A DNA stretch of 64,000 bases from Fastidiosipila sp. (GTDB lineage Bacteria > Bacillota > Clostridia > Saccharofermentanales > DTU023): the NCBI GenBank assembly GCA_012511175.1, contig JAAZGO010000024.1:1-64000 (forward strand). Direction: 5' to 3'. The first letter of the stretch is position 1; every line of letters begins with the position of its first letter. Under the pieces are notes generated by a model that saw only the letters and a list, made by a program, of their open reading frames with translations, did no database searches and was not told where the DNA came from. A program made the position numbers and the translations under genes. Shown here piece by piece: positions 24,027 through 32,515 of this stretch.

Positions 24027-26339
24027 TCAAGTGATGTCATTCTTCCCGCCGATTTTTCTCAGGACCGTCTCAGGATGAATCGGCAGCTCATCGAACTCAC
24101 AATCGAGCGCATTGGATATGGCGTTCGCGATGGCCGGTGCAACCGGTACTGTTGAACACTCGCCGACACTTTTTGCTCCAAATGGGCCGCTTTCCTCTGG
24201 TTGGCCGACCGTAAGAATCCGAATCGGAGGCATCTGTGTCGCTGTCGGCATACGATATTTTCGCAAGGTGCTGTTCCTGCTTCTCCCTGTTTGGGGATCC
24301 ACGTCGAGTGTCTCAGATAAGGCATAACCGAGTCCCATCTGAATGGCACCTTCAATCTGGCCTTCCAAGCCCATTGGATTGATTTCACGCCCCAGGTCGT
24401 GAACCGCCAAATAATCTATCACGCGGCAATGGCCTGTTCTTGTATCGACCTCCACTTCGCAAAAATGGGCTGCATATGACAAGGCCAAAGCGTTCGAGGC
24501 GAAGGTCTTGGCATGGCAAATATCGGTTTCATGATGATCATGTGCGTATTGCGCCACTTGTGCCAGTGTGACCCTTTGCCCCTCATCCTCCCTGGACACG
24601 ACCGAACTCTCTTTCAGGATCAGTTGTTGAACGTCCAGCTCCAGCATTTCGGAGGCATAGAGCAATACCTCCTCCTTTACGGCTTCAGCCGCCTTAATGG
24701 CTGCCTGCCCGCAGACAAAGGTACCGCGACTTGAATAATCACCAAGATCCCAAAGTGTCACGTCCGTGTCGGCCTGGATGGCTTCAATTTCGTCCAAAGA
24801 CAAGCCCAGAATTTCAGCAACAAATTGTGCTTGAACCGATACAACGCCGTTTCCCATATCGCTGGCGCCTGTCAGCATATGAACGGTTCCATCTTCATTC
24901 ATCTTTAATATGACACCATTCGTGTCGGGCATGATGCCAAAAAGACCGTTGCCATGGACGGCCACAGCCATGCCGATGCCGCGGCGCACGGTTTCATGTT
25001 TGTTTCTTCTATCCGCTTCTTGTTTTTCCCATCTGGCTTTCCAATCAAAGGTTTCCGCCCCCATGGTCACACAGTCGGTAGGGCGCGCCTCCCCATGGGA
25101 TTGTCCATCCCTCGCATCCACTGACGACGGCGTAACCAGGTTCTTGAGTTGCAGATCGATCACGGAAATGCCAAGTTTTTTGGCTATGGTGTTCATTTGA
25201 CGTTGTTGAGCGAAACAACGCTGTGGCGACCCATATCCCCTCATGGCACCGCCAACCGGGCTGTTTGTGTAAACGGGAAGCGCGCGGAAACGGATATGGG
25301 GTGTACAGTAATTTTTAAAAACTTTCCCTCCAAGCGCCCATACCACACTCATGGCTCCCGCGGCATAGGCACCTGCGTTAGAAATAAGGTCAAGTTCGTG
25401 ACCGACGATCATCCCATCCTTGTTCACTCCGGTAGTGGCTGTCAAATACATTTCGTGCCTGGTCCGGGTCGAGGGTATCATTTCGCTCCGTTTGAACACA
25501 AGCCTGACTGGTCTGCCGGTGGCGATCGCCAGCGCCATGACGACAGGCTCAAGTACAGCGTCAATCTTCCCTCCAAAACCGCCACCCATGGCAGGGCTGG
25601 CCACCCGGACACGGCTCATGGGAAGATTGAAGATTCGGCAAAGGTTTTTTCGAACACCGAACACATCCTGGGTTGGCGTATAGACGGTTACCTTGCCCCG
25701 GGCATCCGGTACCGCCAATGCAGCATGAGGTTCGATGGCTCCGTGATGGATCGGTGGTACATGATAGGTATTTGTGAACACATAGTCGGCTTCAGCAAAG
25801 GCTTTATCGGGGTTTCCGGCCTGCATTATGACTTCCTGCAACAGGTTGCCGTCAGGATGAATGGCGACAGCCTCCGGTTCAGAAGCCTGGCGCGGATCTG
25901 TGTAGAATGGCAAATCCTCGTAGGTGACCTTGATCAAACGGACAGCCTGTTCGGCAATCTTCTCCGAATCGGCCGCCACGGCTGCCACGCGATCCCCGAC
26001 ATAACGGACCTTGTCATCGAAAACCCGCTGATCATGGAATATATTGATATCCTCACCACATGGATTGAACCGCACTGCCGGCGTATTCTTGTGGGTCACA
26101 ACAGCACGCACGCCTGGAAGTTTTTCAGCCTCAGACGTATCGATATCAACGATCCGCGCATGAGGTTTGGGGCTGAACAGGACTTTCGCATGCAGCATGC
26201 GGGCAACTGTCATGTCTCCCACGTATTGCAATTCGCCTTTGACCTTGAGTACCGCATCGCGAATCGGGAATGATTGCCCGATTTTGCTATCATTTCCGGA
26301 TGTATAAGTTGTTAATTGAGATGAATGTTCACTATCCAT
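24027..26339 (-). CDS. Xanthine dehydrogenase family molybdenum-binding subunit (orphan)
   Basis: A 770-residue molybdenum hydroxylase large subunit that inserts oxygen from water into C-H bonds of purines or other heterocycles. Visible motifs: GGGFGGK in the molybdopterin-binding region, the aldehyde-oxidase-type N-terminal domain up to about residue 130, and GPFGAKSVGE near 718-727 with the catalytic Glu. ATG 26339, preceded by GGGAG six bases upstream, is preferred over a start at 26399. Such subunits need 2Fe-2S and FAD partners, normally encoded adjacently; neither is present here, so they must lie elsewhere. In purine degraders the role would be hypoxanthine/xanthine or related ring oxidation. 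Confidence 0.88.
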   Translation of the reverse strand: MDSEHSSQLTTYTSGNDSKIGQSFPIRDAVLKVKGELQYVGDMTVARMLHAKVLFSPKPHARIVDIDTSEAEKLPGVRAVVTHKNTPAVRFNPCGEDINIFHDQRVFDDKVRYVGDRVAAVAADSEKIAEQAVRLIKVTYEDLPFYTDPRQASEPEAVAIHPDGNLLQEVIMQAGNPDKAFAEADYVFTNTYHVPPIHHGAIEPHAALAVPDARGKVTVYTPTQDVFGVRKNLCRIFNLPMSRVRVASPAMGGGFGGKIDAVLEPVVMALAIATGRPVRLVFKRSEMIPSTRTRHEMYLTATTGVNKDGMIVGHELDLISNAGAYAAGAMSVVWALGGKVFKNYCTPHIRFRALPVYTNSPVGGAMRGYGSPQRCFAQQRQMNTIAKKLGISVIDLQLKNLVTPSSVDARDGQSHGEARPTDCVTMGAETFDWKARWEKQEADRRNKHETVRRGIGMAVAVHGNGLFGIMPDTNGVILKMNEDGTVHMLTGASDMGNGVVSVQAQFVAEILGLSLDEIEAIQADTDVTLWDLGDYSSRGTFVCGQAAIKAAEAVKEEVLLYASEMLELDVQQLILKESSVVSREDEGQRVTLAQVAQYAHDHHETDICHAKTFASNALALSYAAHFCEVEVDTRTGHCRVIDYLAVHDLGREINPMGLEGQIEGAIQMGLGYALSETLDVDPQTGRSRNSTLRKYRMPTATQMPPIRILTVGQPEESGPFGAKSVGECSTVPVAPAIANAISNALDCEFDELPIHPETVLRKIGGKNDIT

Positions 26340-26363
26340 GTTTAGCTCCCTTTCGCTCAGATG

Positions 26364-26393
26364 AGTATAACAAAGGCCCGTAAGGGGTAGCAA
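26364..26393 (-). promoter_or_regulatory. Promoter of the XdhA-like gene
   Basis: TTGCTA (26388-26393), 18 bases, TATACT (26364-26369) on the minus strand. The predicted start is near 26357, about 18 bases before the ATG with the GGGAG ribosome binding site between them. Confidence 0.5.
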
Positions 26394-26399
26394 CTCCAT

Positions 26400-27090
26400 A
26401 TCGTGATGGCGTCAATCTGATATGCCGGCATCCTGCATTGAAATAATTGGCAGCAATGGCGCCGGAACAAAGTTCGTCATGAAACAGACCCGGTCTTCGA
26501 GCTTACTTCAGACCGCTGCCCGCAGTATCTTCATGCGCACTTGCTCCAACTCCGGCACACCTGCCGTATTTTGAATTGAGATTTTTGTGCGCGAAAAATA
26601 TTGGCCCCGTATCGGCGATCAATAAAAACATGTGTTGCTGGTCTGATTGCCTCAAATGCCATGGGGTGTCCGTGCAGCTCTCGTCTTGGCTCCTCGTTTG
26701 TAACGATATTGTTTGGAGGATGTTTTGCATGTAACGTGGCATCGACTCAGACAAGGCACCCGGAAAGCAGCTCCCTTGAATGATGTCAACAATGCGGGGC
26801 TTGCCTTCGTGTCAAGAATTTGCGCGGCAAGCGGTAGATCTTCCCATTCGGGAGATTGATCAAGAATATGAGCAGCAAACTGATTATTGTTCTGTTTCAA
26901 GGTGTCCGTAAGAAAGCCTGGCAGGAACTGGTTGACGGATCAACCTTCACCCACACTAAACCCGTTAAACGTAATCGTCATAATTTGATTTTATTCAAGA
27001 ATGAGTGCTAGACTTGCCCTGTTTATAAATAGAAAGGTGCGGCTGACCGGATATACATCAGATCGCACTGAACGAAAAGGAGAACAATAT
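26400..27090. other. Divergent non-coding region between the XdhA-like gene and mch2
   Basis: About 690 bases without a convincing gene. It contains a 10-bp palindrome ATGCCGGCAT (26422-26431) and an inverted repeat GGTTGA CGGA TCAACC (26930-26945). A weak plus-strand hexamer pair, TTGATT (26985-26990) and TAGACT (27009-27014) with 18 bases between, may drive mch2. Reading frames of 60-83 codons here look like chance. Confidence 0.45.
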
Positions 27091-28050
27091 ATGTTTAGTG
27101 TCAATCAAAGAGCAGTTCAAATCGTCAAGGAAAAAATCATCCCGAACGCCGAAATGCTGCAGTGTGAAGTTCATCAGCTGAAAAATGGCGCGACCGTCAT
27201 CGACATGGGTCTTTTTGCACGGGGGGGGTACATGGCCGGCAAGCTGTTTGTTGAGGCAACCATCGGAGACATGGGACATGTCGATTTTGGGCGCTTCACC
27301 CTTGGAGCAATCGATCTGCCCTCCATTGACGTCTACATCGACCTGCCTCAGACAGCTACCCTTTCGTCGCAGTTTTCCGGTTGGGACCTCAGCGCAGGTT
27401 ATGAAAAAGGAACGCTGATGCCGATCGGCTCAGGCCCGGCGCGCGCTATCTATAAAAATGATCTGGGTTCAATTGACTGGACCTATAAGGATATTCATCA
27501 CGAAACAGTCTTTGCGGCACAAACAACTGATATGCCAAACGAGGCAATGGCAGAAGATGTCGCAAAAAAATGCGGCTTGAAGCCCGAAAACGTTTACATT
27601 CTGGCGGCAACTACGGGTAGTCTGGCTGGTTCGATACAGGTCTGCTCGCGCTCAGTGGAAGCCTCCATGTTCTGCATGCTGCAAAAAGGATTTCCCCTCG
27701 AAGCAGTAATCAGTGGAATGGGAATATGTCCCATCGCGCCGCCAACCAAGGATGAGCTCAGTGCGATGGACAGAGTGAACACAGCCTTGATGTACGGCTG
27801 CACCGTCCGCTATCTTGTCGACTGTGAGGATGATGAAATAGAAGCCTTTTTGAAGGTGGCACCTTTTAATATCTCACCGAGATTTGGCGAACATTTTATC
27901 GATCTCTTTGAAGAGGGCGATCGAAATTTTGTTGAAGTCGATGCCAGCATCCATACCGTAGCCTGTTACGAAATAACCAACTTCAAAACGGGCAAGACAT
28001 TTAGGGCGGGAGAACTCCGTGAGGACATGCTGGCAAGATCCTTCTTCTAG
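27091..28050 (+). CDS. mch: Methenyltetrahydromethanopterin cyclohydrolase, paralog 2
   Basis: A 319-residue Mch converting methenyl-H4MPT to 5-formyl-H4MPT. Motifs: GATVIDMG (33-40), FVEATIGDMGHVDFG, SSQFSGW, GSGPARA (113-119) and ATTGSLAGSIQVCSRSVE (173-190) with the active-site Arg 187 and Glu 190. ATG 27091 has AAGGAG eight bases upstream; an in-frame ATG at 27001 has none. By eye about 80% identical to the copy at 35142-36101, so these two are recent duplicates or exchanged copies. It heads a plus-strand run of amine-dehydrogenase genes, which suggests the C1 unit comes from oxidation by that complex. Confidence 0.93.
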   Translation: MFSVNQRAVQIVKEKIIPNAEMLQCEVHQLKNGATVIDMGLFARGGYMAGKLFVEATIGDMGHVDFGRFTLGAIDLPSIDVYIDLPQTATLSSQFSGWDLSAGYEKGTLMPIGSGPARAIYKNDLGSIDWTYKDIHHETVFAAQTTDMPNEAMAEDVAKKCGLKPENVYILAATTGSLAGSIQVCSRSVEASMFCMLQKGFPLEAVISGMGICPIAPPTKDELSAMDRVNTALMYGCTVRYLVDCEDDEIEAFLKVAPFNISPRFGEHFIDLFEEGDRNFVEVDASIHTVACYEITNFKTGKTFRAGELREDMLARSFF

Positions 28051-28167
28051 TCAACCGTTTGCACCAGCTTTCCGGAGGGAGAAAAAAACGGATTTCATTT
28101 ATTAAACGGTGGTCATCATGGACAGATGCATTGCGGAAAGGAAGAGGAGCTGGAGGCGGGCCGAAAG

Positions 28168-29331
28168 ATGAAAACAGAAGGGGTATATGATGTTGCAATA
28201 ATTGGAGGTGGGGTTTGCGGATCTGCTATCGCTTACAATCTGGCAAAAGCGGGAGTCAAGGTCGCATTATTGGAAAAAGGGGGGATTTGTTCAGGGACCA
28301 CCGGAACAAATCCCGGTTTTTGTGTACTCACCTATCGGGAAGATCCCATAGTCATGGAAATGGCTCTGCGGCAGCGACTGGAATGGAATGCACTGGCAGA
28401 AGATCTTAAAATCGATCTGGAATATGTTGAGACGGGGGGGCTGATACCGATCAGCAATCACCGTGAACTGGATGTGCTTGATCATGTGGCCGGTAACTGC
28501 CGTCAATGGGGGCTGAAGGAAGTTGCGCTTGTGACACCTGAACGGGCTGTTCAACAGGAGAGAGCCCTCGATCCCTCTCAAATCATCGGGGCGCTCTATT
28601 GCCCTTGGGAAGGAAAAATTAATCCCTTCAACCTGACCATCGGCATGGCAAACATGGCCCGGCAACTGGGAGCAGAAATTTTTATCGAGGACGAAGTCAT
28701 CGCAATGGAAGTCAACGGCCATGAGGTGAAAGCTTTAGAAACCTCACAACGGAAAATCAAGGCCGATTTGTTCGTATGTGCTGCAGGAGCGTGGACTGCT
28801 GATGTCGCGGCTCAGGCAGGCGTGGACCTTCCGGTTTTATACGAGCGTGGCGAGGCCATGGTTAGCATCCCACTCCCTCCCCTAATTCGCGGAATGGTCA
28901 CGGACGGACAACTTTTCGCTGTTGGTGAGAATCCACCTGACAGGGTAATTGGGGCATGTTTGGGGCAAACTGTCACCGGGAACATTGTCATTGCCCAGGC
29001 GACCACCGATGTTGACAACTACGATTGTTCTTCGACGCTTGATGGTCCCAGGGAAGTCGCCCAACGTGTATTGAAACTCTTCCCCAAGCTTGACGACTTG
29101 GAAATTCTGAGAATGTGGGGAGGGATCATTGCCTACACCCCGGACCGTGCCCCCTTGTTCGGCTTTCCTGAAAACCGGAAAAATTTGCTTGCGGTGGTCG
29201 GGTTCCACAGTGCGATCGGAATTGCACCCGTTCTCGGCAAGATGGTTTCCGATATCTTCTCCACAGGCTCAGCCGCTTATGATGTGTCCGCTTATTCACC
29301 TCTTCGCTTCAGGTCCGCGGAAATACGATGA
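28168..29331 (+). CDS. FAD-dependent amine oxidoreductase, DadA/HcnC-like catalytic subunit
   Basis: A 387-residue flavoprotein of the DAO family with an N-terminal FAD-binding IIGGGVCGSAIAYNL and a C-terminal GFHSAIGIAPVLGKM. Relatives include HcnC of glycine-oxidizing cyanide synthase, D-hydroxyproline dehydrogenase and sarcosine/opine oxidases. ATG 28168 is chosen because the Rossmann motif then begins about ten residues in; an upstream ATG at 28126 is possible. It follows mch2 by about 120 bases. The next three genes encode the other subunits of this heteromeric type. Two other DAO paralogs occur at 33940 and 42786. Substrate is likely an amino or N-methylamino acid. Confidence 0.85.
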   Translation: MKTEGVYDVAIIGGGVCGSAIAYNLAKAGVKVALLEKGGICSGTTGTNPGFCVLTYREDPIVMEMALRQRLEWNALAEDLKIDLEYVETGGLIPISNHRELDVLDHVAGNCRQWGLKEVALVTPERAVQQERALDPSQIIGALYCPWEGKINPFNLTIGMANMARQLGAEIFIEDEVIAMEVNGHEVKALETSQRKIKADLFVCAAGAWTADVAAQAGVDLPVLYERGEAMVSIPLPPLIRGMVTDGQLFAVGENPPDRVIGACLGQTVTGNIVIAQATTDVDNYDCSSTLDGPREVAQRVLKLFPKLDDLEILRMWGGIIAYTPDRAPLFGFPENRKNLLAVVGFHSAIGIAPVLGKMVSDIFSTGSAAYDVSAYSPLRFRSAEIR

Positions 29332-29429
29332 CAGAACGGGCCCGGAAAAATTTTCATTGAAATCCGGACGTTGCAGAAGAGGATAAACCGATCGTCCTGA
29401 CTGGACTTGAAAGGTAAGGGAGCAAAATT

Positions 29430-29786
29430 ATGGAAAACCGTTATGTGAAGGAACATCCGATCTTGGCTTGGGAATTCGATGAACAGCTGACCATCTATTT
29501 TGAGGACAAGCCTCTGGTGGGGTGGAAAGGTCAGACAATTGGCGCGATCTTGTTGGCCCACGGGATCCGCTACTACCGTGAAACACAGCGGCTTCACGAA
29601 CCCCGCGGCATTTTCTGTGGAATCGGCCAGTGTTCAGACTGCTATATGATCGTTGATGGTCAGCCGAATGTGAAAGTCTGTACAAAGCTTGCCTGTGACA
29701 ACATGCATGTGCAGCGTCAGATTGGAACTGCTCAGGCAATGCTGAGACCAGACAAATCGGTTTCCGGAGAGGATGAAACAGAATGA
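29430..29786 (+). CDS. 2Fe-2S small subunit of HcnABC-type amine dehydrogenase
   Basis: A 118-residue plant-type ferredoxin-fold subunit (HcnA/gamma type). Cluster ligands are visible in GIFCGIGQCSDC and a later VKVCTKLAC. It carries electrons between the flavoprotein subunits. A ribosome binding site AAGGGAGCAAAATT precedes the ATG, and the stop overlaps the start of the next gene by four bases (ATGA). Confidence 0.85.
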   Translation: MENRYVKEHPILAWEFDEQLTIYFEDKPLVGWKGQTIGAILLAHGIRYYRETQRLHEPRGIFCGIGQCSDCYMIVDGQPNVKVCTKLACDNMHVQRQIGTAQAMLRPDKSVSGEDETE

Positions 29787-30928
29787 AAACCTACGATGCC
29801 GTTGTAATCGGAGCTGGGCCGGCGGGACTTGGGGCAGCCATTGAAATTGCCAAAGCTGGCGGCACGACTCTCTTGATTGATGAAAATGAACGCCCCGGGG
29901 GCCAGCTTTTTAAGCAAATCCATAAATTCTTTGGCTCAAAAGAGCACTACGCGGGAACCCGCGGTTACGAAATAGGGCAAATGCTTTTGCGCGAAGCAGA
30001 AGAGGCACGTGTCGACATTCGCCTCAACACGCGGGTGTGGGGCATTTTCCCCGATCGTACGGTGGTCGCGACCGACGACAATAAAAGTTTTTCATGTCGT
30101 GGAAGAACAATTATTCTGGCGACCGGCGCCAGCGAAAATGCACTGTCTTTCCCCGGTTCAACTCTTCCGGGCGTCATGACCGCGGGAGCGGCGCAAACAG
30201 TAGCCAACCTCTACCATGTACTGCCGGGGAAGAGAATCCTCATGGTGGGCAGCGGCAACGTTGGCGTTATTGTGGCTTACCAGCTGCTGCAAGCCGGTGC
30301 CCGTATTGAAGCAGTAATTGATGTGACTGACCAGGTGACCGGTTACGAAGTACACGCGCGCAAGATCAAACGCGCGGGTGTTCCGGTTTTGCTCCGTACA
30401 ACCATTAAGGAAGCTTGGGGCAACAAGGAAGTGGAAGGCGCGATTTTGCACCGGGTCGATGATCGCTTCAAACCCATTCCAGGTACGGAATGGCGAATCC
30501 AGGCGGACACCATCTGCCTCGCAGTCGGTTTAACCCCCCGACTCGAGCTCGCTGCGATTTCCGGCTGTGCATCAGCTTACAATCCCATTTTAGGTGGTAT
30601 GCTGCCAATTCACACAAGCACCATGCAGACGCTCCAGGAGGGGATCTTCGTCGCCGGCGATCTGGCTGGTATTGAAGAAGCAAGCACAGCTCTTGATGAA
30701 GGAAGGGTGGCCGGTCTGCAGGCGGCACTGGATTTGGGGCTTGGGGAAACCGACACCTTGGAAGACTTGCTAAGGCAGGGTCAAGAACGACTAACCTCGC
30801 TTCGACAAGGTCCTTTTGGCGAACAAAGGCAGCTTGCGAAGGAATGCATCTGGCAGCTGGCCGGACAAGACAGCCACAAACCAGCATCCACAATCATCAA
30901 AGGCGGTGGAAAGGAGAGAGAGGCATGA
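29783..30928 (+). CDS. NAD/FAD oxidoreductase subunit of HcnABC-type amine dehydrogenase
   Basis: A 381-residue pyridine-nucleotide-disulfide type flavoprotein (HcnB/alpha). It has an N-terminal FAD motif VVIGAGPAGLGAAIEIAKAG, a central second dinucleotide motif ILMVGSGNVGVIVAYQL near residue 155, and a GIFVAGDLAGI motif late in the protein. In HcnB proteins the C-terminus usually carries the BFD-like Cys domain; here that domain is split off as the next gene. ATGA overlaps on both sides couple it to its neighbours. Confidence 0.87.
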   Translation: MKTYDAVVIGAGPAGLGAAIEIAKAGGTTLLIDENERPGGQLFKQIHKFFGSKEHYAGTRGYEIGQMLLREAEEARVDIRLNTRVWGIFPDRTVVATDDNKSFSCRGRTIILATGASENALSFPGSTLPGVMTAGAAQTVANLYHVLPGKRILMVGSGNVGVIVAYQLLQAGARIEAVIDVTDQVTGYEVHARKIKRAGVPVLLRTTIKEAWGNKEVEGAILHRVDDRFKPIPGTEWRIQADTICLAVGLTPRLELAAISGCASAYNPILGGMLPIHTSTMQTLQEGIFVAGDLAGIEEASTALDEGRVAGLQAALDLGLGETDTLEDLLRQGQERLTSLRQGPFGEQRQLAKECIWQLAGQDSHKPASTIIKGGGKEREA

Positions 30929-31203
30929 GCAAGTCAGTCATTATCTGCCGCTGCGAAGACGTAACCGAAGAGGAGGTCATCCAGGCAATCGAGCAGGGTG
31001 CCCGGAGCCTTGAGGATGTTAAGAAAATTACGCGTGCCGGTATGGGGTACTGCCAGGGAAAGACATGCAGGCGCCAAATTGCGCGATTGCTGGCAGAACA
31101 GACCGGTTGTCCGATTGAACAGTTTTTGCCAGGAAGTTTTCGTATGCCCGCAGGACCGATCAGATTGGAGTTGCTTGCGGGGACGGAGGAAATGGAAGAA
31201 TGA
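30925..31203 (+). CDS. BFD-like (2Fe-2S)-binding subunit, split from the HcnB-type protein
   Basis: A 92-residue protein whose N-terminus, VIICRCEDVTEEEV, and later GYCQGKTCRRQIA supply the four Cys of a bacterioferredoxin-ferredoxin (Fer2_BFD) domain. This is normally the C-terminal domain of the alpha subunit. It starts within the stop of the preceding gene (ATGA), as expected for a split subunit. Confidence 0.85.
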   Translation: MSKSVIICRCEDVTEEEVIQAIEQGARSLEDVKKITRAGMGYCQGKTCRRQIARLLAEQTGCPIEQFLPGSFRMPAGPIRLELLAGTEEMEE

Positions 31204-31252
31204 GCCTTCAGCTGCACCCACCTCGTAAAGGGAATAAATCTGGAGATAGAAT

Positions 31253-31663
31253 ATGCGTAAAGTTTTAATTGATTGCAGGCAGGAAATTCCTTGCGATCCT
31301 TGTCAATTTTCTTGCCGCTACGGTGCCATAACCCTTGATTCACTGACAGCGATCCCTCAGGTTGATGAATCTTTGTGCATCGGCTGTTCGCTCTGCGTTG
31401 CCGCTTGCCCCGGACAGGCATGTTTTGTGGTCGATGATGAATACAGTGATACATTGGCAAGCGTCGACCTGCCATATGAATACCTTCCCTACCCAGCTGT
31501 CGGTGAAAGCTGGCTGGCGGTAAATAATGACGGGGAGGTCCTGTGCACAGGCGAGATCCTGCGCGTAATTCATCCGCCGTCATTTCATAACACCGCAGTA
31601 ATCACGGTGGCTGTTCCCAAACAATATGCCTATACGGTCCGAGGCCTGCGGCGCCGTGAATAG
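31253..31663 (+). CDS. Ferredoxin-like 4Fe-4S protein of the amine dehydrogenase operon
   Basis: A 136-residue protein with an atypical first Cys group CDPCQFSC (14-21) and a canonical 4Fe-4S motif CIGCSLCVAACP (about 42-53). The C-terminal 80 residues are not Cys-rich and resemble small domains of ferredoxins linked to D-hydroxyproline/opine dehydrogenase operons. It would accept electrons from the complex in an anaerobe, replacing a quinone. It ends the mch2 operon and is followed by hairpins shared with the converging gene. Confidence 0.75.
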   Translation: MRKVLIDCRQEIPCDPCQFSCRYGAITLDSLTAIPQVDESLCIGCSLCVAACPGQACFVVDDEYSDTLASVDLPYEYLPYPAVGESWLAVNNDGEVLCTGEILRVIHPPSFHNTAVITVAVPKQYAYTVRGLRRRE

Positions 31664-31665
31664 CC

Positions 31666-31731
31666 ATCGCACGGTCCCGTGTGCGATACTCCCGGCCTGG
31701 CTTTTCCCGGATTAAGACCGCTTTAGCGGTC
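31666..31731. terminator. Convergent hairpins between the ferredoxin gene and the FMN reductase gene
   Basis: Two stems without clear T-tracts: ATCGCAC/GTGCGAT (31666-31687) and GACCGC TTTA GCGGTC (31716-31731), the latter overlapping the minus-strand stop codon at 31730. They sit where transcripts from both strands meet, so termination is a fair guess. Confidence 0.4.
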
Positions 31732-32431
31732 AATCCTCATGGGAAAAGAAGAGGCGGCGCTCTTCGTCGTAGTCTTCTTCGTCGAGAAATCCTGCGATCT
31801 GGGCTTCCGTCAATTGCGGCAAAGCATCCCGGCCGGCCTGCAGAAGCTTTGCCATTACGGCAACTCTGCGGGCCATGACTGATACCGTACGCATCCCAAG
31901 CTTGTCTTCCCTGGCACCTTCTTCCTTGCGGTCCTTGGACCAAATACCGCCGCCGCTATAAGCGAATATGCTGCCCCCTGCCAAACACATACCGTGACTC
32001 ATCAGCGCGCGGTTCATGATGCCAAGCGCTTCTTCAATGCCGCCGTTTCGTGCACCGCTGACCGCGATCGCACCACCGACCTGGGTTGCAAATGAACGCG
32101 CTGTCAATTTCCCAAGCGGCCGTAAACGGCTTAAAAATGCACTCATGAGTGGCGAAATCCCCATATCATAGACAGGGGAAGCAAGAATGACTCCCTGTGA
32201 TTTGGGAAGCAGCTCGTAAAATACCTGCATCGCATCATCGAAAACCGGGCAATGAAACAAATCCTTGCATCGGTCGCAATGGATGCAAGGGGAGAGTTTT
32301 CCCTGACGCAGTTCATGGAAACTGGTCGTTACCCCCGGCACTTCTTCCGCGTACTCGAGGGCCCGTAACAGTGCATAGGCAGTCGCGCCTTGGCGGGGAC
32401 TGCTGTGAATTCCAACGATATGACAACTCAT
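31730..32431 (-). CDS. NADPH-dependent FMN reductase / iron-sulfur flavoprotein-like
   Basis: A 233-residue flavodoxin-like reductase. The N-terminus VGIHSSPRQGATAYALL is the FMN phosphate loop, CIHCDRCKDLFHC (about 50-62) has the close-set Cys of iron-sulfur flavoproteins, and ILASPVYDMGIS is a typical FMN site. ATG 32431, with GGAG nine bases upstream, is preferred over 32455. It is the last gene of the mch3 run on the minus strand. It may recycle flavin or reduce an intermediate; partner and substrate are unknown. Confidence 0.75.
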   Translation of the reverse strand: MSCHIVGIHSSPRQGATAYALLRALEYAEEVPGVTTSFHELRQGKLSPCIHCDRCKDLFHCPVFDDAMQVFYELLPKSQGVILASPVYDMGISPLMSAFLSRLRPLGKLTARSFATQVGGAIAVSGARNGGIEEALGIMNRALMSHGMCLAGGSIFAYSGGGIWSKDRKEEGAREDKLGMRTVSVMARRVAVMAKLLQAGRDALPQLTEAQIAGFLDEEDYDEERRLFFSHED

Positions 32432-32515
32432 CTGTCTTTTTCTCCGGCTCATCATTATTTCGTCTATCGCACATCCCAGTCATTGGGCATCTTCTGATCA
32501 CGATTGCTGCTGGTG

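Noticed and set aside
26503-26900. Small reading frames in the xdhA-mch2 gap
   Set aside because: Overlapping frames on both strands without start signals or homology; likely chance.
27091-28050. Reading the Mch proteins as folate cyclohydrolases (FolD/FchA)
   Set aside because: GSGPARA, SSQFSGW and ATTGSLAG blocks are Mch-specific and absent from FolD and FchA.
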